64,000 nt of DNA from Sarcocystis neurona (lineage: Eukaryota > Apicomplexa > Conoidasida > Eucoccidiorida > Sarcocystidae). Of this stretch, positions 12,501 to 23,302 are shown in pieces; the first letter of the stretch is position 1; the number at the start of each line of letters is the position of its first letter. The stretch spans positions 3,669,373 to 3,733,372 of the forward strand of contig KL647290.1 of assembly GCA_000727475.1 (NCBI GenBank), written 5' to 3'. The position numbers were made by a program, and so were the translations under genes. Below the pieces are notes generated by a model. That model saw only the letters and a list, made by a program, of their open reading frames with translations, was not told the origin of the DNA and did no database searches.

Positions 12501-15500
12501 GTATATATATACACGCCTGTGTTGTGTATACATATGCATCTCCGTTGCATTAGAGTATACATATATGTATATATATATGTGCACGTGTCTATATATATAT
12601 ATATATGTACATCTGAGACATATACGTACGTGTGTATTTACATGTGACCACCTATATGTCTCCACACCGTGGGTAGATCTGCGTATGTGTGTTTACGTAT
12701 ACATGTGTGCATGCCCGCTGTAAATAAATCCCTCCTCGCATGCAGGCAGGACTGTGTATTTGAGAGATGTCTGTTCAGGTGACCAACTACGTGGGAGAGC
12801 GTATTGATGCGTTGCGACGGGAACATGCCGCAGACGGACGGGTACGCTTTGTCTTCTCTTAGACAAGTCACACATCCATACACGTTCTCTCCTTTGTGTA
12901 TTTACTTATGCATGCGTAGCTTATGTGTATCATAGACGTAAATGTACACACTATATATGTGATATATATATATATATATGTATATGCGTAGGAAGACGTG
13001 TACACAAGCAGGCTGCTTCTCTATGAACATCGGCGTCTTGACGCAATGGCGGGTAGTCCGCGTGGCCCCGGGGCCTCGCCTGCGGTTGGTTCCAAGAGTT
13101 TGTGCACGTGCCCACCGGCGTATGTGGACGGGGGGGACGCATGTCTGTGTACACAGAGAAGCAATACGTGCACCGCCAAGCGACGAACTCTCGCATTTCT
13201 TGTGGATGTGTGTCTAAGAGAATTCCGTTTGACGTACATATGGACATGTATATGTATTTATATATATATATGCGTGCGTATGTATTGATGCATATGCATA
13301 CGGCACGCTGCATTGGGCGAGAAAACGCGAGCCTCCTTACTTAAGGGACGCCGGTGGCAGAGCGAAGAAGGTGCGCGCTCCACGGCGAAAATCTAGAGGG
13401 CTGCAGATACACGCCTCTACGTGCCTGCAGCGGGGGGTGAACGCACGAGACGTTCCTCCCCTAGGAACCTGCGCTTCTACCGCAGCAGCAGCACCGCGCA
13501 GCCCGGACACACAAGACGCACTTTCCGTTTCTTGAACTGCAGAGCAGAGAAGCGCAGAACAACGCCACAGACGCAAGGGGTCGCCAGGTGTGCAGACGCA
13601 GGCGTATATACGGCCCTCTGAAGAAGCAAAAGAAGGACTGAATTTATGGCTTCTTCGTAGCGAACTGCACACGCGTCAGTCCCCGGGTGTGCTCACGTCG
13701 CCGTACAGGGACGTAGATGCGTATATCTGCAGCCCTCTGCAGTTTTGCCGAAGAGCGAGCGACTTCTTCGCTCTGCCACCGGTTTCCATGAAGTGTTGTG
13801 GCCCGCCTTTTTTCACCCCGGGCAGCGTGTCACACATCCGTACGTACATATGTGCATGCATACGTACGTGCATACGTATCCATAGACATATATATATGTG
13901 TACGCTTCCGCCGCAATACATATATGGACGTAGTTGCGTGCCTTCTCAGCGAAGAGTGTGAAGAATTCATGTAGTAGCAGCGATCAACGGCTGCGGCGTC
14001 CCCCTCTCTCTGCCGGTCGGACGACGCCCACTTCGTACACCAACATGGGCCGACACGTCTGCGCATCTGCCTTTGTTTGGTAGTACATATACGTATGTAC
14101 ACATATACATATATATATGTCTACACAAATACACACGTATGTGTGTATGTGTAGACAGGAGAAGGTAATTATCCATTTCTAGCAAGAAACAGACACACAC
14201 ACATACTGGATATATATACATATATGTATGTGTATGTATACAACACTATATATATATGTATATATTTGTGTAGGTATACAATATATGTATATAGTGTATG
14301 TACACAACATTGTATACGTATGTCTATGTGTGTGTGTGTAAGTAGGATGACGTAGGCGTAAAGGAAGGGACACACACGTGGCGAATGCGTGTATATTTAT
14401 GTATATATAGGTTTGTGCGTATGTTTATGCAGGACGAGGAATGCGTAAAAGAAAGGGGAACCACATATTCAAACCCCTGTGATATGTACGTTTACGTGGA
14501 GGCTTGGTAATACGCATGTATGCGTGTACGTGTGAAAGCTTGTACATACAACTGCGTGCAGGACTGTGCTGTTCATATGTGTATATGTGTGCGTATCCTC
14601 TCTGTACGTGTGGAAACGGTTCTGCACCTGTAGACGCCCGTGTGGTTGTTTTTCTTCGATAGACGGATGCGTTGCTGCTCTACGTGCTGCTGTGTGGGGT
14701 GGCCACGGCGCCTTCTCGGTCGCCATTTGTCCTGCGTCCGTCTTTGCATGCGGTGACCCCCACACACGGACGGTGGACCAGGCGGCTCACACGTTGGGCC
14801 GGACACGTCGTCCGGATGGCTCGCCGCGCTCGCTGCTCGTTCGTTACCGCAGACGACGCCCTGCCGCGTGGTCCGCCGCTTCATGCGGTGTTTGCCGACA
14901 ACACGTCGCGGGCAGCTGCCTTCCCGCTTGACGCTGTCTCTTCGTTGCACCGTCGCCCTCCCCACACGTTTTTATTAACCAGCTCTCACATGCACACGCC
15001 CAGACACATGGCTGTGGCCCGGCAGACCCTGCTGTCCCCTGGGACAGGACCCACTTTTTCCCCGCCGGTGCGACCCGTGCGGCTCGCTGCGGCTTCTGCT
15101 GCTGCTGCTGCTCCTCTGTCTCTCTGTGGGTGCTGCTGTCGAACCCCACACAAATAGTAACAACGTGGCCGTGTCCAGACTGGCACACACAAACACCTGC
15201 CCAGGAAAAATCCATCAGCGTCCCGCGCATGCCCGTGCCAGCGTCTCTGTGTATCTCACACATGCCTGCTACTAAAAAGGATTCAAAGGCCAGTTGATTC
15301 CCGCGGATGCCCGTCCCAGCGTCTCGGTCTATCGCGTACATGTCTCTTATATAAGAACTCACAGGCTTGTTGAAGAAGAACTACCGCGCCTGCCTGCCTG
15401 CATGCGTGCGAGCGTGTGTGTCTCTCAGTTCTTCTTTTCGGCGACCTCTGTGTGTGAGACGCTGGACGCGTACCTCCTCTCTCTGTACCTCCCTGCGTCG

Positions 15501-18500
15501 GGTTCCGGACGCGAGGGCCTGACCCACCCACACATGCCTACACACACGCGCCTGTTCCGCACGTGCTTACTGACGTCCATACACGCCACATGATTTACAC
15601 GAGGATCTACGGCTATGAAAGAACTACTTGCTGGGTTGCCTGCCCATCTATACATCGACAGGTTCATGTATTAGTATGTGCATACGTATAAAGATACAAA
15701 AGCGCACATCCACGTTGCCACGTATGTTTATCAAGTACACACATTCGCATATATATGTATATATATATATGTTGAGGCGCCAGACGCTGCCGACTTACGT
15801 GTGTATATGCACATATGTATGCATGGATATATGTGCATATCTGTGTCTGTGTACACACATTTGTCTATATATTTATATTTATTCGCGTAGACGTATGTGC
15901 ATATCTGTATATGTGTGTGTATATATATAGATATACATACATATATGTACGGACACAAGCTTATGCATGCTACGTATTTGTATATGTGTGTCTTTGTATG
16001 TATATATATATATATATATACGTACATGCTTGTACTCCTCAGATATATATATATATATACATATGGACACAAGCGTGTGCGTGCTCGGGTGTGTCTGCAC
16101 GCCCATGCGAATGGAGATCGTTTTCTTAGCACGTGCGGACGTCTGAGTTGCTCCGTCCCCAACGGGACTCAACCCACCCAACAACATTCCAGCGGAGAGA
16201 CAGACACATTGCTAGCGACTTTCCTGCAGTGCCACCCATTCTATTCATACGGGTACACGTGTACGTACATACACATATATATATATATATATGTATACAG
16301 ACATATGTATATATGTGTGCACACGTGTACGTATACGCTTGTTTGTGTGCGTAGGAGCTCCTGCGTTTGCGTCTAAATTTTCTTTTGCATACGAAGATAA
16401 ATTTTGCGGGTCTTTCCACCGCCATGCAATTAGCTGCCTATTAACACATGGCGCAGTGGCCGTCGCTGCAAAGAGACGCCTACACTGCCTGGTGCACACC
16501 AACGTGGACCAGTGTCATGGTATACGTATATATATATATATATACCTGAGGACAGAAATGTTGCACACATATACATGTAGATGTATATATATATACATAT
16601 ATGTGTATACATATATGGGTATATTTATGTGTGTAAGTAGGTATGTATGTACGTCGATACGGTGAGCACGTATAAACGTGTGTACACATATATCTGTGTG
16701 TATGCCTGATACGTCTCTCTCTCTCTATATATATATGTGTATATATGTGTACATATGTGTGGATACATATATCTCTTTGTAGATCCCTTTGCATGCCGGT
16801 ATATATATATACATATATATTACACACGCATATGTATGTGTGTGCGCCTGTGTATACATATATATATATATATATATACATATATACTACACACACATAT
16901 ATATATCTTTACGTGTGCGTACAGGTGTATATGTGTATATGTCTGTGTGTTCACTGCATTTTGACGTAGGAGTGAATGCATGCGTTGCTTTTTGTGTTGC
17001 TGTGGCCGCGCAGTATCAAAATATCGCCGTGTTGAGGACGAATGTGATGAAGTTTCTCGTCAACTACATTCGCAAAGGGCAGGTAATGTCTCCTTGACTC
17101 TACAATGAGAAATTGAGATAGAGATTGACACAGACAGCTTTGTGGAGATATAGTTACGACCCGAGTTGCTGTTTTTCCTTCTGTTCTTCCCCCACAGCTG
17201 GCGTCGCGTGTTGTAGACCGCAGTAATGAACAAACAAACCCCCCGCCTCCGATTCACATATATATATATAGGTAGATAGATAGGTAGAAACGGGGCGCCC
17301 GTGCATCTGACGTCTCTGTACTACAGGTAATTTCAATACGAAGAGATAAAAGAAGACATAGAGGTAGGCAGACAGAGACAGGTGGATCGTTGGATATAGA
17401 TGAGGACAGATATAGATATAGATAGATACTGATAAATATAGATGGATATAGACATAGACATAGATAGATATAGGTGGAAATAGATATAGATAGATATAGA
17501 TATAGACAGATATAGACATAGATATAGATAGATATAGATGTAGATGAATACGGATAGATATAGATGTAGATACAGATAGATGTAGATGGGTATAGATGTA
17601 GATAGATATACATATAGATGCATATAGATATAGATAGATATACACGTAAATAGATATAGATATAGATAGGTATAGATATAGACATATGTAAATACAGATA
17701 GATACAGATATATATATATATATATAAGTATAGATATAGGTGAATAGAGGTAGGAAGAGACACAGATACATAGATAGATGTACGGATAGGTAGATGCAGG
17801 TGGGCAGATACAGACAGGTAGATACAGAGAGGTCGATACAGACATATATAGGTAGATACAGATATTGATAGATATAGATAGACACACACATTAATATAGG
17901 TAGACAGATATAGATAAACAGATATAGATACAGAGTGGATAGAGATAGCGATAGATATAGATATGTATATAGATAGATAGATGCAAATAGCTAGATACAC
18001 ACAAATAGATATGGGTGGATAGAAATTTCTTGTATGCACGATATGCTGGACTCCTCTCAAAGACGTCTCGACGACGATCTTTGAGGACAAATCACCAAGT
18101 GGCTTCTCTTTCACGGCACTTGTTATATGTCTGCACACATACACATATGTATATACGCATGCATGGTTGTACATATGTATGTACGTGCGTCCGTTAATGT
18201 GTACACCGACTTTATTGTCAAAGTCTGCTGCTAATAGAAAATGCGCCTTTTCATCCGATGGCATCCCCCGCCGGAGAGGTACGTGCAGTGGCCGACTACG
18301 TCTGCTCCCTGCCCATTCCCGCGACCCGAGTTGCTGTTTTTCCTTCTGTTCTTCCCCCACAGCTGGCGTCGCGTGTTGTAGACCGCAGTAATGAACAAAC
18401 AAACCCCCCGCCTCCGATTCACATATATATATATAGGTAGATAGATAGGTAGAAACGGGGCGCCCGTGCATCTGACGTCTCTGTACTACAGGTAACTTCA

Positions 18501-21500
18501 ATACATATACGTATATATATATATGTATATATACGTATATATATATATATATATATATACGTATGTATACACAAGTGTAAGACTAACATATTCATGTACA
18601 TGTGTATATCTATGCACAAGTGTAAAGTGACTATATGTGTACGTGTATTTTGTACGTGTCGGTGGTCGATATTTATGTTCCTCTACCTACTTGTCTAGCC
18701 TTCACTGTAGCGTATGAGTGCATACACATGTATAGAGAGTCTTTGCAGGCAGTACAGAACACATATATATATATATATACATATATATAGGATAGCATAT
18801 CTACAATATATATATATATGTTTGTGTGCCATAGCATATCTACAACACATGTCCATCCATATATACATATATATATGTGTCTATACGCCGTCGCATATCG
18901 ACAATACATATGTATACATATGTACGCCGTAGCATATCTTCAGTATGTATGCACATGTATGTATATATCCATATGTGTATGCATGCGGTAGCATATCTAC
19001 AATACTTATACACATATATATGTATAGTTGTACGCTGTAGCATACCTATACATTGGCCGCGTGAGATATGTGTGTAGGATGTGTACCTGTGTCTCTCAGC
19101 GATTGTTGGCACCTGTGCAGCAGGGACGTAGCTGTCGTGTATATTCCTCCAGTACTGCTACATCTCTGTGTTTAGGTTAGGCAGGAAGTGAACCTGCGTC
19201 TGCGTCTGGTGCAGGGAGTGCGCGGCCGCCGCCGCAGCTGGGTTGCCGCGGCTGCAGGACAGGAGCTTCTGCGGCTCGTGTGACGCGCGACCGCCACGCA
19301 CCAACTGCTGCCGCTCCTTCTCCTCCTTCCCGGTGGTGTGTATGTGTGACTCCTGCGTACGTGCAGCTCTTGCTGACATCTGCTGTTGCAGCTCTGCTGT
19401 GCGATGCTGCTGTCCTGTCTCTGCCTGCAGTTGTCCAAGATGTTCTTCTGCTTCCCTGACCCACACTTCAAACGCTCGAACTGGCGCAGGAGAATTATCA
19501 AGTGCGACTCACACCGATTGAAAGCTGTGTCTGCAATCACAAACCCAAATATATATATATGTAGATAAGTGTCAATACTGTCCCAGCGCAAGCTCCGGCT
19601 CTCTCTCGCTTTCTCGCCGTCGGTTTCTCTTTCCGTCCGTGTATGTGTCGCCCTTCTATCTCTTTGCCGTTTCTTGCATCACTCGCCCTCTGTCAGTCTC
19701 TGCCTGCGTCTGCCCCTCTGTGTCTCTCTCTCTGTCGCCCCACTTCGACCGTCTCCCCCTCTGTCTCTTATTCGGCGCTCTCTCTGTTTCCGTCTCCCTG
19801 TCTCCGTGTGTCTCCCTGTCTCCGTCTCTCCGTCTCCCTGTCCCCGTCTCTCTGCCTCCGTCTCCCTGTCTCTGTGTGTCTCCGTGTCTCCGTCTCCCTG
19901 TCTCTGTGTCTCTTTGACTGCTTCCCTCTGTGTGGACGCACCACTGCCCACATACCCCGTGGCCCACACGAACAGTCCAAGTACGTCTGCGGGTTTGAGA
20001 CGAGGCGCGGCGAAGGAGCATACATCCACGGCTACCACGCGTGAAGCCCAGACAGAAACGCGTCAACACCCGTGCATACACACGCATAGACACCAACAAA
20101 CGTATCCCTGATTCACGAGGGATTACTTTTCCTATGGCCTCATATGCTAAGAATTAGCATTCTACGCAAGCGACGCCTCCCTTATGCAACGAGACGCGCC
20201 GCTTCACTCTCACTTTTTGACGCTATGCGTCCGTAGAACGACACACATGACTGTGTGACGGCCGCGTGTCTATACGTGTCTACACTCTTTTCTATATTCG
20301 CTTGTGGCTCGAACCGCACGGCAAACAGACTGCAGCAGCAAGTGCGTCGTCTGACTTCACCACGTCGTGGGCGGGGGCCGCTCGGCGCGGCGGTCGTCGT
20401 TGTATCCGAGAGCCGATCTTCTTCTGCTGAACCACCTGGACACACGCAGGGAGACGTCGCTTGCGCAGTGGACTCGCGTCCTGCGTGGCGGGACAAGAGG
20501 AGGAGAGAAATGCAGGGACCGGGTGGAAGAACGTGGGCCGCATGGGGGGTGGTGACGGCTCGTCTATTCTTGCATGCGCCAGCGCGGCTGGAGGTGTGTT
20601 TGCACGCGGGTGTCTGTGGAGGAGCACCAGCATCCCGGCGCGAGGGGCCTGCGTCTTGCTGACGTATCGCCACAAAGAGAGAGAGACAACTGCCTGCATG
20701 TGTCTCTTGTGTCTCCTCCCCCCTTTTTTGCGCTAAAAAGCAGTCTTGTCTCTCCTTTCTTCCTAGCCGGACGCGTATAGAGATTTACCTGTCTAAAACG
20801 GACGTAAAAGCTTCAGAGAGGGAGACATCTGTACATGTGTGAAAGTACCTTTGTGTGGAAGACGAGTCACACGCGTGGACGCAGATGCCGGGACCCCTAC
20901 GCGTCGGTCCCGCTGCTCCTGTGGACGACGTACTGTCACTTTCCCGCTCTCGTTCTTCCTGTCTCGCGTAGTCACATGCATGTGCACAGACAGAGGAGTA
21001 GATATGTCGTCGTGGATATGCGTACACCACTCCTCCTACTTCCTTCGCAGCATGTCTCACGCCGCAACAAGAGGAAGGAGAACGGCGTCGTGGGTTTCTT
21101 GTAGCTTCTTAAGAAGATCAGCTTCTGCTGCACGCTGGCTTGCCGTCGCATGTACGGTCTCGCTGCGCCGCTGCTGCTGGTGCCTTTATCTCTGTGTCTT
21201 CCTGAGTGGCGTGCTGCTGCAGCTGCTGCCGGTATTTTGCAGCGCCAGTTTGTCTGCTGCGGCAGGTGCGGCTGCCTTCTTCGGCGCTGCTGCTTCGGCC
21301 AAATAGACAGTCCCCTGCTGCGTACGCGTGACCCTGTGCGGCAGCGCGGAGCAAGCACTGGTGTTTCATCTGTTGTTGCTCTTGCGCAGTTGCTCTTCTG
21401 TGCTGCGGCCGCTGCTTCCCCGCTTCTCTTTTGCTGGCTGAACTTCCCCGCTTCTCTTCTGCTCCCCCTGCTTTACGACTTTCTTCTGCTACCGTGCTTC

Positions 21501-23271
21501 CGCCAGCTTCTCCTCCTTGCGCTGTTGCGGGCTACGCATGCATCACTTCAACAAATGCGTGCGGCGTGCTTTTTCCGCTTCTGCTGCGCAGCCTCCCCCT
21601 GCTGTCGGTCTACGCCTTCGTCCTGCGACCCGGCGGGCTTCTCTACACGGGTAATTCTCCTGCCGCCTTCCGTTTCCTTTCCTGTAAAGAAGTTGCCGCT
21701 GCGTCTGCTGCTGCGTCTCATCTCTTCGATACTTCTTCTCCGCGAAACCGCCCTCCCCATTCCCCTCTTCCTCCGTGAAAAATGTGGCTGTTTTTCTCCC
21801 CTCTCCTTCTCAGCTCATTCGACTCGTCTTCTTGCCGTCACGTCTCTGTCCCTCCAAACGTTGCAGTCTTGGAAGTTTCTGCTGCATACGCACATATATA
21901 TATGTATATATCGATGAGTGTGTTGCTTTCCTGAGTCTCTCTACTGCATACATACATATCTGTATACGTATGTATGTCTTCTTCCCCTTTCTTTGTTTCG
22001 TCCTCTCTGCATGCCTTTCCGCTTCTTCCCCGTTTCCCGCGTCGTTATTTCGCTTCTAGTCCTTCGCTCACTTCTTCTGCTCCGCCGCTCGTCTTTTCTT
22101 CGTCTCTCCGTCGTCCTTTTGCGCAGAGCTACTTGAACAGGGAAAGAGAGGGACATAAGGAGCGAAAGACACGCGTATGCGTGGGGGTGCATGCGTGTGT
22201 GTCTGCGTATGTATGGGATCACCACGCCGTTTCTCTGTTGTGGATTCTCGGCCTCTTCCTCTCCGTCGTCTCCTCCGTTGTGAACTCGCATTTTCTCATC
22301 GGGTCTTGCCTTGCACTCTTTGCCTCGCTTTCTCCGTCTGGTCCTCATTCACCGGTGCCCCCTCTGACTACCTTTTCGTGTACTTTCTCTTTAGGGTTTT
22401 CCTGCGTCTTCAATCTCTTCGACGACTTCTCCCTGTCTCAATCTTCCCCTTTCGTCCCCGGGCTTTCTCTGTGCCTCCTGCTCTTGCCGGTCCTGCGTGG
22501 CGTCTTCTTCTTTTGCTGCCCTCCTCACTCCTTTACTTCCGTCCTTCGTCAGCCGCCCATTTGTTCGCGTAGTGGTCTCGTCTCGAACGTCTCGGGGTCT
22601 CGGGTTCGCGACGCTGTCTCTGTTCCCCCTGGCCCGGCCGGTCTCACGTGCAGCAGCGCGGCCTCTGCCACGGAGCGACACAACCTCAGACGCTGTGTTC
22701 GTCTGCGTCCCTGCTGCTGAACTGCAGCGATGCGTGTATATGTGTGTTTCTCCTTCGTCTACGTATCTCTCGCTTTGTCTCCCAGACTCTCCGTGCTTGG
22801 ACACACGCCTTCGGCGCGAGTGTTTATCAGCGAACACGCATGTGTACGTAGAAGTCAACACGCTTGCGTACGTGTGCTGCCCAGACGTGTACATAGGACC
22901 CCTCTGCAGCACAAAAAAGTGTTCAGCCGCAGCGGTGCGTGCGTGGACGCAAATTTCAGCGTAGGCGCACTGCTGGTACTCGCTGTCGCGCAACGAAAAC
23001 GAAGCCGTCAGACTGCTGCTGCCGCGCCGCACGGGTGCCGCTCCTGTCCAGCTGCTTGTGCTGCTTCTGTAATAGCACGCGCTCGTGTATCGGATCAAGT
23101 ACTTCTGGTGCCGTCCATCTATGCAACTTCAGCAGGTCACCCGTAGCGCTTCATTAGTACGTGTAAAAATGTATATATGTATATAGGACACGCATATCGC
23201 TTCATAACAACGTGTACAAACATATATATATATATATATATATATAGGACGCGCATGGCGCTCCATGCACA

Positions 23272-23302
<31 letters not shown>

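Larger units (their letters stand above)
12842..17013 (+). other. TRM8 intron 5 (4.2 kb)
   Basis: Donor GTACGC after DGR and acceptor GGCCGCGCAG before YQNIAVLR, both phase 0. The intron contains an inverted repeat at 13340-13795, a GC-richer stretch (14640-15170) with no convincing exon, a duplicated segment at 15200-15372, and long TATA/TGTA tracts (15700-16960). Confidence 0.8.
17083..19430 (+). other. TRM8 intron 6 (2.3 kb) with GATA-like tract and duplicated segment
   Basis: Donor GTAATG after RKGQ and acceptor CTCTGCCTGCAG before LSKMFF, both phase 0. It holds two copies of a 183-bp segment (17157-17339 and 18322-18504), a GATA/TAGATATAGA tract between them, and a TATA minisatellite at 18790-19050. 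Confidence 0.82.

Noticed and set aside
17254..18501. Minus-strand frame of 415 codons made mostly of Tyr, Leu, Ser and Ile
   Set aside because: It is the translation of a GATA/TAGATA simple repeat plus one copy of the 183-bp duplication; no natural protein composition.
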